From: Rhizophlyctis rosea
Taxonomy: Eukaryota > Chytridiomycota > Chytridiomycetes > Rhizophlyctidales > Rhizophlyctidaceae
NCBI GenBank assembly: GCA_027596075.1
Contig: JADGJC010000268.1
Span: 3,002 to 56,795, forward strand
Reading direction: 5' to 3'
DNA length: 53,794 nucleotides
The position numbers and the translations under genes were made by a program. Below the pieces are notes generated by a model that made no database searches, was not told the DNA's origin, and saw only the letters and a list, made by a program, of their open reading frames with translations. Positions within the stretch are counted from its first letter, which is position 1. Every line of letters begins with the position of its first letter. Shown here piece by piece: positions 11,566 through 23,882 of the stretch.

Positions 11566-14519
11566 CTTGATGGGGCTTTCAACCGCGCCCCAAAAGGCGT
11601 GCGTTGACATTTCGGTCACGCTATCCACCATTATCCCAAGTATGTACCTCTGAGGACTCTTCCTCAAACCTGGAAAACTGATTTATGCATAGGTTCTTGC
11701 CTTTCCGAGATGTTTCCTTTTCTGTCCATATACCTGGAGGACAGAAGGAAAAGTAAACAGGAATTCCGCCACTGAAGTTCATCCCCATCTTGGTCATGAA
11801 AACATGAGCGCGTGAGGTGGGCACTCTTTCTCAATCGAAGCTGACAAATCCAAGACTACTCGACGTCATGACCTTCTGAGATCGTGCACAATATCAGCCA
11901 ATCGGACGCTCATTTCCAATTTACAACCCGTCGAATTCAGCGACTATGCACAACATGAATTTGTAGCTATTTGTGAAGACCGGGTTGGGGGCTAAAAGTC
12001 GGTACCTGATCAAAACTAAAGATCACGTCGAGTCTCAGGTGAATCGGTCTGTACGTCACCTCTATCTTGAGCCAACCTCATGTGCTATTCATGATGTTAA
12101 GTAAAGAGAGTCACCCACATTCATCCCCTCGGCAGAAATCAACAAGGCGTCAATTTTGACTTTGAACAAGTCTCAAAATCCGCTCAAATACGAACGACAG
12201 TTTCAAAAATAAGCATTGGTGAATTGTAGGCTGAACCCTTTTTCTGGGTGCTCTCTTGACCTGACAGAGGAAGAATCCCGACCCTTGCGGCAGCAACCAT
12301 GGTGATGTGCTGAAAGTGTAGGACACCTGTTCAACCCTCCAAGTTAGCAAACACAATCTCACAACTCTCTCACTGGGGTGACCGCCATGACGGTTTACCA
12401 AAAAGCATAAAAAACGAGCGAAAATCGCCACATACGGTCGGGGTGCGTTTTCGGCACATGCGTCAAGTCCACTGGTTTATCAACCAGATACCCAGTGTGA
12501 ATTTTACTGATATTATGTCCGAAATATCCGAAACAGCGATATCCACAGCGATATCTACGTTGACGCCGTGCTCAACAGGAGAGGGTATGGTCCCCATCCA
12601 GACGAGCTCACACTGAATTCCTCAATCTGGTAATCACGCAACACTCACCAAGCCCACAATGGTTGGACACCCCATCCACCGCAAGACCGCACCACGACCA
12701 TCTTCTTCGTCTTTGTTTCCTCTGATCCATCCTTGCCCTCAACAGGCCAAAAAAGTACCCGTTGCAACACAGCTAATGCCTGTAAGATTGTGACGCCCCA
12801 GATCACTGCTGCCACGGTTATATGAAGCTACATTATCAAGATTATACATCATGCCCGCCTTTACGTCTCACATTGATTGACTGCAAAAGATGCATCGAAC
12901 TTTACAAACTTGAGCGGATCAGGGATCATCTCACTGCCCCAATAGTTCATTTGAACCGTGGCTGGCATCGCCGTTTCCAGCTCCCTGAGACCTGTTCAGC
13001 ACCATCAACACCGTGCCGATCGGACTTAAACGGTCAGCAAACCGTATTTTTTTTTTTGCTTCATGTATGTTTTTGCTCGTAAAAACCCCCTTTATCGATT
13101 CATCGGCGCGAAGCGACGCAATGAGAGTCTTGATGAAACAAATGGGTGGCCAACGACCCTTTCTGAGTTGAAAGCTTTCGCAGATGGGATCACTTAGATT
13201 CTGACCCGGCATTGCATGCATCAAAAGGAGCTATATCCAAAGATAGTAGTGTCATGAACGCCGTTCAAAAAGCGGCTCGGAGACGTCGATTTGGCGCACT
13301 GGAGGAAAAGTTAATCACAACCTTATCGGCACAGATCGCCCAACGATGGCACTTATCACCTCTGAGGCATCCACACCTCGTGCGTAAAGCTGGCGACATA
13401 CCAAATGACGGATGGTGACGCTAAAGTTGCGAAGTCAACAGAGAAAAAAGTCATGCGGCCCGGGTAGCCATTCAATCGATTGCATCGTGATCTATATGAG
13501 TTGTGATGTTCCATTGCATGGTAGACTTTCCAATCATCAAGGTACGAATACACCCTACCGACACGTGTCCTTGCCAACGCTTCTCTCAACTTCCACCCAA
13601 CCAGAACGAAAGTGATCCGCCGACTGCATTTCATGTATGTTGCACTCACTTCGCAGCATCAGAATTGTATCAAAAAGGCTACCCCTGGGAATTGCCTTGT
13701 CTGACACTGTTTCTTTTTTTTGAAGAAGTAGCAAAATGGCGATTATATCACCGGCTTGCGTGCGCCAATCCTCTACACTTATATTTCAGGGTGAATCATG
13801 CGAAAAGCTTCGCCCCCAGTTTTTTCAAGGGCACCAAGCTGCCAGGTTCGAGCCTATGAGAGAAAAAGAGAGGATTATATCACAAGGGATTTAGTCCATT
13901 TGATGATGCAAATTGATCACCTGTGCATGGCAACATCCGCAATCAATATTTGATCAGAGATCCGTTGGTGTGTACTGCATGACCACTTGAACCTCTTACG
14001 ATCAATTGCAAACTGGTAACGGAGATGGAAAACACGGCACGCGATTGCAATGACCGAGGAGGCCATACAGCCCCTGTGTTTACACTGTTCCTTTTTGCTT
14101 ACTAGTACCATCCCTGATCTGTGTTGACAACCCATCCCATGCGCCGTTCATATGTTTTTAGGATTCAAGTTCGACCTTTCTACGCTGAGCACCTCCAACG
14201 GTATTTTTAACCAGTAGAGCACACCATGCGCGCGAATGATACTTCCATGAATTATAGGACGTTAGCAGAGACGGCGTGCGATCCATTTTTGGATTTGCAT
14301 ACTTGTCCAAGTCAGTCTGCAAAGCAAGAAGATCTTGAACTTGAATTCCGCAACAATCACCCATTGGCGGTTAGCCCGTTGGGTGCTGCTGATACCCAAG
14401 TTATCGACAAGCTGCCGTTTCAAAGCACTGCACTCTCCTCTGGTGCGATGTCGTGTTTGTTTCCAATTGGAAATGACTTTGGTGTCCATCATTACAAACG
14501 GAAATGAAAAAACTCAGAC

Positions 14520-14670
14520 TCAGCTTTTGCCAAATGCAGACGGCAAAAGCCCACAAGGAAACAAACAAGAAGATCGGGTTGAAATTGCATGATGGCGGTA
14601 GGTTCCCGTTGCCCGGATCTGTTGTTGCTGTCTACGTGGTGCATTTTATGGCTACCCTTAAGGCAATGCG
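14520..14670 (+). repeat. Diverged repeat block C, copy 2
   Basis: Partner of 8250-8410. This is the clearest of the three pairs, with a 20-base uninterrupted identity just upstream of TACGTGGT. Confidence 0.8.
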
Positions 14671-17600
14671 TTTTGATGATCAAGCATGTAAAGGATATTA
14701 CAAAAGCACATACAATCAAATGCAACGAGGATTCCAGGCCTGGTAAACGGACGGAGTCATCTCAGACAACGTGGTCATAGTGAAGTAAACAGGCGATAGA
14801 CATCAAAATAGTGGTAAACATGCGATGGACATCAAAATTATCCAGTTCCATTGAATACTGTCCACTAATAATTATCCCGTGCCAGAATCAGTTAGTCCTT
14901 TCGCGCGGTCGTCCTCGCATGCGCTATTATTCCTAACATTGCTTCTGCCGTGAGGTCGATTGCAATTGTAGGAGTATCATGTTCTGTCTGTTCTTAACAA
15001 CCGTCACTTAGCATGTGGGAAATACGGCACTCCATGATCTAACTGGAAAAGGTTTGAAATTTACCAACACTCATAGACGGCATTTCTATCAACTCCCGGC
15101 ATCGAATAACAAATGAGTAGCCATCACACTCTGAATATACGTTGCGAGTGCAGCTCAGGGAAGGCTTCATTGTGCTATTTACCTCCAAATTGCTAACGAG
15201 CATCTTCAAATACCTGGTTGGTTTGACAAAGTAAGCAGACTCAGAAGAGCCGGAGTTGGTTGTGATGTGTCCATTGTGCTTGACCTTGAATATTCTACCA
15301 GCATTTGTAGCGCAGATCCCGTTTTTGGGGACGCAAAGGACAGAAGTCAAGCGTTATATTCGCCTGAGAAATGTCCTGGTGGTCAAACAAGGAGATCATA
15401 AGGTTCGCTACCATTCCATGTACCAGAATATGTTCACCACTCTTTGCCATCCTTGCATCAACGTACGGACTCCACCCTGCAGTTGCACCATCCGTAGTCC
15501 CCGTTATTATATTGTTTCAACAACTCCCCATAATTACATATATATACGCATATGAGTCCATCGCCCTATGGCAAATAGCGACGGTAAGCACGACGCGTTC
15601 AGATTGTCAAAATACTGGTTCCTTCCCGCTTAGTACTTCCCGGCAACCTCCATCAGCACGGCCACCTCACATTCATCTTTCGAATTGAATTCCGCAATTC
15701 TTTTCTGTAGTAGAGAAGGGAGAAATCATAAAACTCACTGAACACACCCTCCGTTCCCGCATGTATTTCTTTGGATAGCAGAAAGGCAGACAAGATTGAT
15801 CATCATATAACCATGTCTAGTCACCGGGTCGTGTCAGCCTCCGATGTCTTCAGTCTCACAGATACCAGTTACAGCCTTGGGGAATGTCTACATCCGACTC
15901 AGCGGAACATTGCGGATCGATCCGCCACTCCTTGTATTTGACCATGAGTAGGATGCCGCCGTTGCACCGCCGCCAATTCCGACTAGCATTTAGCAAGCTC
16001 AAAACACTGCGGCTGAAATAATTGTCACTGAAATCACTGGTTTTGCCTTCACGAAGGTGCTGTCAGGAGTCTTCTTGCCATGTTTCTTTTGTGTGAGCAT
16101 CCCCGACATCATAGCAGTGGGGTGGGCCCGGGATATCCAATTTAGCTGTGACCCGCAAGCTAACAACCCAACCGTTGGACCTGAAGTGACTGCAAATGAT
16201 CACCTCGATATGATAACCATTCGAAAGTCCATCCTTTTGATAACAGCCAATGCTAATCTGTGCAAGGAGTTCCCATTCAGACTTGACAAGTTATACATAT
16301 CTTGATTGATGGTGCGGTAGATGACGCGACGTCGACATTGTACAGCTTTTTATCCTCGGGCAGGGCAAAGAATCGCCCGTTTGAACACACAGTCCTAAGA
16401 GTCAACGTAGTCCAATCGGTATGACCGCTTTCTGTGAACAGCTTAGTGTCCCGAACACGTACAGCTCAACTCTGACGCTACTCAATTGTAGAGTACTCAG
16501 CTGATCCAATCGACGTTCGTTGGAATTTATTTTGGATTCCCAGTCCTCTTCCCGCACTATCGGTGATCGCAACAGCCTGCTACGAACGCTGTAAACGAAA
16601 TCCCGTCTGTCAAATGTTCCAAAAATAGTCACAACCGTCATCTTGGATGTATTGGTATCCGCTTGCCATAACAGTCTGTCAAAAGCGCTCATTCAAAAGC
16701 AGTGAAGGAAACGCTACATGAGCGGCATCCTTTTTCGGCCTCTCACTTCCTGTTGACCTAAGATTATAACAAACAATAATGTCACCTACACTGGAAGCTT
16801 ACTGCCAGCGGCAGAGATCAGCGCTGTCTATTCAGATGCTCGCACCTCCCTAGCATAGTATGTTAGTGATCATCGTTCCCTCCGTGCTCCACATGGCGGA
16901 GAAAGGTCGCAGTCCAAAACAAGGAAGCAAGTGCCTCTCGAAGCTAATGATGCAACCAGTCCCAAATTCAAATACGTTGACTAGGCTCATTATTGCTTCA
17001 CCGCCTCAGCACAGATACGTCTTATGATAATTTGTCACCTGCGCGTTCCCCTCCACCACCGACCTCTTTGATGCATATGAGTATTGTTGGTTTGTTTCGC
17101 AGCACCCAAAAGCAACAGAAGCAAAAAGAGAGCGAGCGTTAGCCAGGACAGATATGTGTATCAAAGAGGTCACGAAGTCACCAATCTATTTGTGTACACG
17201 CTTTTCTTTCCAGATCTTACAGTTCATCATTTACTTCAGCTGCCGCCGCTCATACATGAAACACATATCAAGGATGGTTTGAAGGTGTCTCAATAACCTG
17301 ATACTGTTGCCGCCAGAACCGCTCCTGCCGTCAAATAGGCGGAGCGCCATCGTGGAGCAATGGCAGACGAAACATTGTAAGTTTTCAGACCTTCCAAATC
17401 GACATTCGCATGAGGGCAAAACAGTCTCATTTTTTATGATTACCTGGAAGATCCCATAAGACTGTCCAACCTAACTGAGTGGACGCCACCTCCATTTCAC
17501 CAAGCTCGACACACCATCCATCCACCCCTTTTTCAACCTTTTTGTCCGCCTGCTGGCTTCAACAGGCCAAAACAAATCTGTCAAGAGTGGCGCCAAATTC

Positions 17601-18165
17601 ATATCGATACAGCATACAGTGCATCAGAACGAGGGAACCGCTGCGCAATTTAGATACAATCAACATATGCGGATCTTGAAAACGATTTACCCTACTCCCG
17701 CTTCCACTATTCTCCTCTCATCCTGCTGGTTCAACATTTGTGCCGTATTTTCGGAAATCACCACAGAATGACCTTCCAAACCAGCGATATCATGCCTTCC
17801 GTTAGTCCAGGTTAATTGTTTGGCATCCAACGCATCGGTCTGACTTGTTTGACTCGGCCGTATGGGAAAAACTTCAAGCTGATAAACATGTCGAGATACC
17901 ATCTGGAACAGCTTCCGGCGAGTCTATGGGAATATCACGTCGAATAGCCTGACAACTTCCTCGCTTCATCTCGTCTCGGTCGCTTACGTCAGGAATACTT
18001 GTTTGACCATAAAAGGCTATAATGGATTCACCACGCCACCTTCCACAAGGCGTAAAACGCCAAAATGACAAAACACAAAAATGCGCCCACTTTCTTCCCA
18101 AACTTTCCCACAGGTACCTATTTCTACATTATCTCGCCCGAAGTTGACATTCTGATAGTTTCAAT

Positions 18166-19598
18166 ATGTCGATTTTTGCAAACACAGATCTTTTCGAGAT
18201 ATTATGCGGATGCTTGGAGGATGAGGACATCAAAGCTCTTCGCAGCCTCAACAAACTCGCTTCCACCTGCATTCTTCAAAAATTATGGTCGAAACCACCT
18301 TCCACCATCATCGACTGTCGCCAGCCAAATGTCGACGAAAACCCACCCTTTGGGCACTACAAAGCGCACGGTGTACGAAATAACTACGATGTTTGGTACC
18401 AACCCGCTCCACCGCGACCCCTAGAGATTCTGGATACGATTGAACAGAGCTACACCACACCAATTACCACGTACGCACCATATCATCGATACGTCCGGAC
18501 TCTGGAAGTCTATGTGAAATGGGAGTTCTGGGACGTAGCACACTTCACCGGCGATTCTTTGCACACTGTTTCCGCATCGGACGAAGAGATCAAGCACGTT
18601 ATTCATGATGCGGGCTACGCCCATTTTCTCCATCATCGCGAGCGACTCGTCCACCTCCTTGATCAACCACAATGTGTGCCAAACCTGCGGACAATCAAGC
18701 TGATCCTTGATACCGTCTCTTGGACTGATGCAGGACGACCGGCAAATGAGATGCAGGAGTTTTACAACACGTATGCATTGTTGTACCGTGCGGTGAATGA
18801 TTCCCGTCGTCCTGTGCTGTTCGAGATTACATTGTTACCATGGGATTGTAAGTGGTTATACGGCACATTCAGTGACGAATCTTCCTTGAAGCATTTCTCC
18901 TCTAACCCATCCATTCAGTTAAGGACACACTTTACGACGAAATATTCACCACCTTCATCACCCATGCCGACCGCATCACCCAATTCCATTTCGGCGACGC
19001 TCCGTTTGTTGAGATGTTCGACGATCCACCCAAACTAATATCCTGCTCAAAAATGCTTGACCTCGCTTTCAGAGCGAGGACCCTAACACACATCACCCTT
19101 ACATCCTTCTACTCCAACTCGGTCGAGTTCCTACCAAACCTGGTTGCAGCATGTAACGGGCACCTGAAAGAACTCAATCTCGTTGGATACATCGAAGAGG
19201 ACGAGAACGTTACCCCAACAACTCTTGCCGCCCTCTACGAGAAGCATCGACCAAACCAAACTCTCCGCTCCCTTTCCATCTCCAACGACAAAGTCGAAAT
19301 GCCAACTCTCGGAGTAGGTCTCATCATGGGTCCTCGTCTGGAGAGATTCTCATTCCAATATTTCAACTATTGGGAATGGCCCTGGCATTCAATCAACTTG
19401 TTCCAATTCTGCACGGCGTTGAAGTCAATCGAGGGGGATTATATAGACCCAGTTATGTGGTTTGCATTGGTGGAGGTTCATCCGGCTTTGGAAGAGTTGG
19501 AAGTTGGGGACGTGGATGAGATGGAGTGGGTAACTTTAGCGAGGGAGTGTTGTTTAGGGGAAACCAAGTGCATATTTGCGCAGGTGTGTCTGCCTTGA
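18166..19598 (+). CDS. F-box protein with leucine-rich C-terminal part, one intron
   Basis: Two exons, 18166-18847 and 18919-19598, joined over a 71-nt intron. The donor is GTAAGT, a CTAAC branch-like word is present, and the acceptor is TTCAG. Together they encode 453 residues. The first 45 residues (ANTDLFEILCGCLEDED..LRSLNKLAS) have the F-box pattern that binds Skp1 in SCF ubiquitin ligases. The rest shows regularly spaced leucine-rich strands (LTHITLTSF, LKELNLVGY, LRSLSISND, LERFSFQYF, LKSIEGDY, LEELEVGD), as in LRR-type F-box proteins that read substrates. Without splicing, the two parts lie in different frames, which is why the intron is needed. The partner substrate is unknown, and no TATA box is obvious upstream. 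It could also be a non-SCF F-box-like LRR protein. Confidence 0.75.
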
Positions 19599-22500
19599 CC
19601 CCACTTGTGAAGCATGTAATTATTTCAAACGGTTTCTATTGAAGGCTATGGTGGGATGATCAAGTCGCACCCATAGAAGCGCATAATTGTACATTTTTGT
19701 ATTCTTTGTAAAGGTTCAGCAAAACTCGTGTGTGTATGGATCATTTGAACCCCTTTTGGCAAAGGAGAACAGCAAAATTGTTTTTCAAAATTTTGTGAAT
19801 GCAACTCATGTCCGTCAGCGACGTGGTTTTGTGAAATTGCGACTCGATGGGGGGATTTCATTACAGAACACCCTTCACCCGGACAAGCCCACGCTCCACC
19901 CCCCTTGGGGGTTGGAAGTTGAGACTTCGTTCAACCCCGTGACCCTGGTAAATCTTGCGCCCGGTTCAAAGCAAGTGGACGTGAAAAGTGCCCCACACAC
20001 TCTGCACCTCTACTTTTTCATAATTTAGAGATGAAACCGTGTGCGCCAATATCTAGTATTATCCATTCAGTCCATCCGCTCATTGGGTATATTCCCCGCC
20101 ATCATTGATCGTGGAATATTAAGCGGCCATTCTCCATACTTCATGTCGAACAAACAACGAATTTTGCAACCTGGCAAATGTAGATACAAAGGCATGCACT
20201 AATGTGGTCGAATTGAGCTGCATGTGTACATGAAGTTACAATAACAATTGGCGGTATTCTGTCCGTTGCGGCGCCATACTGCGCTCTTCCGCGATGCCCA
20301 ACTTCTCATCCTACCACGACCTTCAAACGTTTCTCCATTACGTCAGGCAGTTCATGGTGCGATTTATGCCGCCTGCACACTGCACATGATGCACGACAAG
20401 GTGTTTCTTTCTCCTGGTGCACGACCTCCATCAACTATAGAGGCGGGAATTCATCTCGAGCTTCCTTGCAATAAGCTGACCATTGAACAGGGCTGAAGTC
20501 GTTATGATGAGATCGTCTCCCAAAGTACCTTACCCTCACCACGCAAACATTATCCTCCTACCTAACTCACCAATCCCAAGTTTTGGGAACAAACCTCTCA
20601 AAAGACTCATCCTTTGCGAGGATGAAAGGGAACACAAAGCGCAAGGCGCCGAAACGAAGCAGGACGACATCATGACCCGTATTCCCATACAAGCTCATCC
20701 TCATAGAGCAAAGCTATGTGGCTGCTGGTTTGCACACGAGTAACGGCAGCGCTCACTTGATGGTGCTACGATGCAATAAAATATATTCCAGATGACAGCG
20801 CATCCATGCATTGCCGATGTTGAGTACGCACTTTGGCGAACCAGTCCTGGTTTTTCAACACTCGGGTTGGGACTGAGGGGCCATGCAGTCCATCAAAGAG
20901 ATAAGTTGTATCATCTTCGTGATTAACTCCCTCTCCACCTCTCATTCTATGCACAATCGCAAACCAGCACAAAAGAATTCAAACTCCTCCTGCCCTTACT
21001 CCCAATAACCACCTTGTTGCCCGCCATGGAAAGTATGGAACGCGGTCACATGCAGTTTCGATGTTGCGCACAGCATAAGCATAATTCAAACGTCTCCGGC
21101 ATGTAACTTAAACTGATTGTTTCTTTACTGCTGTCAACAATCCAATTTGCGAACAGAGCACTGGCGCGTTGCACCACACACGCTGCTCAACAAAAAGGTA
21201 GAAAGGCGAACCGTTTCGGAATCGAATGCTATGGATAGACCGAGGTAGAACCAATCCACATTCATGCAGGATAACAGAACGTCAAGGTGCAGATCTCGGT
21301 CTGGACAGGTCTTTGGAATGGAATATTCTTTAGTACGAACCAACTCTTGGACACGTAGCGAATGACGGCGGTATCCTTCAGGTTTACAAAAGCGCCTGGC
21401 ATGAACAAACCGCCCAGTCCTGAACACGAGATGCAGCGATAATAGTAGCTCCTCATACCAACGGTTACTTTTTGCGGTTTCACCTGCACATCTGCTCACA
21501 AAAAAGGCGCACCTTTCCCCAAAACAACATGGCTCCATAGATGTATCATTCCTTTCGCTGAACCCAATCTCATGTCAAGTCGATCACTCCCCTTCGCCAC
21601 TCCCTTTACGAGGAAGATCAATCTTCTCATCTTTCGGATGAATGTCATCGTGACGGGAGGACAAAAACAAAAGAAGCTTCAACTCGGCGCACAGAAACGA
21701 TGCTAGCCGTCTTAGGCGAGCCCCTTATGTAGCGATCTTTACACCATGCCGATGTCAGCAATCATGTGCTTCTCTCGAAATGAAAGCCGACCACGAAACC
21801 AAATCTCCTTGAGCAGCTCACCAAGCTCCCATAATGAGCATGATGAGACGTCACACCGCATGTCATCCCTTCCATCGGCGCGGTATCTGCGCCATGACCC
21901 AAAATAACGAACACTGGGTTTTTGGAAGCCCTTACCGTTTGATGTGCGTCGGAAACCAGCCGGAGGCGCAATTTTAGCGGCACATTTTCAAAAATGCATG
22001 GAATACCTGATTACAGCAGCTCAATTCCACGGATCGGTAGTTTCCGTGTCGTCACATTTTTTTGACTTGCCTACCACAAGCCCTTTAGGGGTGGCTCCGC
22101 CTATCCCCAAAACGCCCAAAGCTCGTCTTGACTTTGAGTGAGCAGGAAAAAACTTCGCGGCCCGGAATTACGCCAAGTGCAGCTCCGATATGTCGGGTAT
22201 CGTCGCTGCGAAACACCATGCAGCGATCCTCACAACTGGCGCAATGCCTGTTCAACTTTAACCGGATCATCAGACGTCTTGTTCAGTAGGTGTTGTCGCA
22301 GAGGTCACTGAACGAATCTCATGACAAGAGCGTGCTCACGTGCAAGGGCATTCCAGAACAGTGAATACCTTAGAAAATAGACCTGCCAATGCGAGCACGG
22401 AGATGCAACAGGATCGACGGTCAGAAACTGCATCCAGACGCGGTCATTCACAATAACACCCCCTCTTTCTCTTACATGGCGGCGCTTCTCCTAGTCTCCA

Positions 22501-23882
22501 GCCCATTGGACATGGTTTCAATGCCGGAAAGATGGTCCCGGACTTGCCGATTGGGGATGATGGCCGGCAGCAGGAAGAAATTGCAACCACCATGTATTTT
22601 GGGACATGAAGATACGCAGACAATTCCTTCTGCCATCATGTCATTCATGTTTGGGTTTCAAAGAATGAAGCACTGGGTCAAGAGAGCACATAGTAGCCTA
22701 ATACACCCATTTCATCAACAAAAAATTGAAGCCTTCGTGCATTTTTCCAAACAGCGACCCGGAAAATTGTCAGCTTCATTGAGCGTACGCCATGGCAATG
22801 TAAGGACGTGAGTACGCAAGCTTCACCGCATTGCCAGTTGCGCAACACCGCCCTTTTCGGCTTACCTCGAATCATATGCGCACAGGTTGGCGACTTTGCC
22901 GCCTTCGATGTACCGCATCTAACTCCAGCTATTGAAAACAAAGGAGTGGGGCCACTGTGAAGGACATGTGGTGAAAAAGTAAACCATTACCTAAGGAGTG
23001 GGGATTGTTGGGTGTCGGGACGTTCATTAATCACAACTCACCACATTGACGGATCAATCAGTATAGTAGTGTGACTTGGTAGATACCACCTGGTGAACGG
23101 GGAGAAGTAGGGTTCCCGAATACTTCTCGGGAGGGATACTATGAAGTGTTTCAAAACACCCGCATCAAAGCCTCAGGGTTCAGATTTTGCGGATGGCATC
23201 ATGTGGCGGCCCCAGGTTTCAATTTTACGCAAAAGAAGTCAGTGAAGTCTGAACCCTCCACTGTATTACATTCCTTCTTTCTATCACTGTAAACACAGAT
23301 ATGAGCAAACGATATTCACGCCAGTCTCGCTGATGACCGCTTCCTCGAACCGGCAGACACTCTAATTGAACTGTACAGTCGTCCTTATCATTTTGAAAGG
23401 TCCACACAGGACGAGGGTCCAACCTGGCAGCAGTTCATGACGGTTTGTCAAACTCGTCAACAAAGACTGGAATCAACCTCACTTTGAGGTCAGTCCACTG
23501 ACATCTAACAGCTGACAAGAAGAGTTACTTCAACAAGTGATGTGGCGGAAAAGACAGGAGTCGGGAAAGCAAGTTCACTGACTTCAAGCACATCCAACTA
23601 CCTCCAAATACTGTCATTATTGCTGGTCCATGGATAGTCGACGCCTGTTTGTCATTGACTTGATTGCGTACGCCATTACGTAATCAAGTGCAATGACCAA
23701 AGGTGACTCACCTGGCTCCCAATTCGACGGTCCACTGGGCAAGTTGGGCACAGCAGCGGCATATGATGCATTGGCGCATTGTATATGTTTCTGTGGATCG
23801 TTCTGATGTAACGGATGTATGCAACTTTCTTCATTCGCATGCACACATATCAACTTGGTAAACGTACCTTCCGCCTGCAGGG
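19599..23882. other. Intergenic stretch, no gene recognised
   Basis: Only short unrelated frames occur, the longest being 140 codons at 22389-22811 with a random-looking composition. A strong inverted repeat, TCCACCCCCC-TT-GGGGGTTGGA, lies at 19895-19915, about 300 bp past the F-box gene. A word like that in block A (TCAGCAATCATGTGC) occurs near 21753-21767 but does not extend. Confidence 0.6.

Larger units (their letters stand above)
2258..18165. other. Gene desert of about 16 kb made of old repeats
   Basis: No reading frame here exceeds about 150 codons, none resembles a known family, and I found no spliced set of exons, tRNA or rRNA. The stretch from 2258 to 3750 holds nothing I can name. 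From 3.76 to 14.67 kb I see three pairs of diverged repeats in direct order, listed separately. From 14.7 to 18.1 kb I see only one weak repeat match (17465-17600 with 12646-12755). Base composition is balanced, unlike the C-rich coding strand around the genes at 24-25 kb and 32-37 kb. Confidence 0.65.

Noticed and set aside
13840..13862. GGTTCGAGCC word like a tRNA B box
   Set aside because: No A box at the right distance and no cloverleaf can be folded around it.
22389..22811. 140-codon plus-strand frame
   Set aside because: No recognisable domain, and a competing frame lies on the other strand; probably chance.
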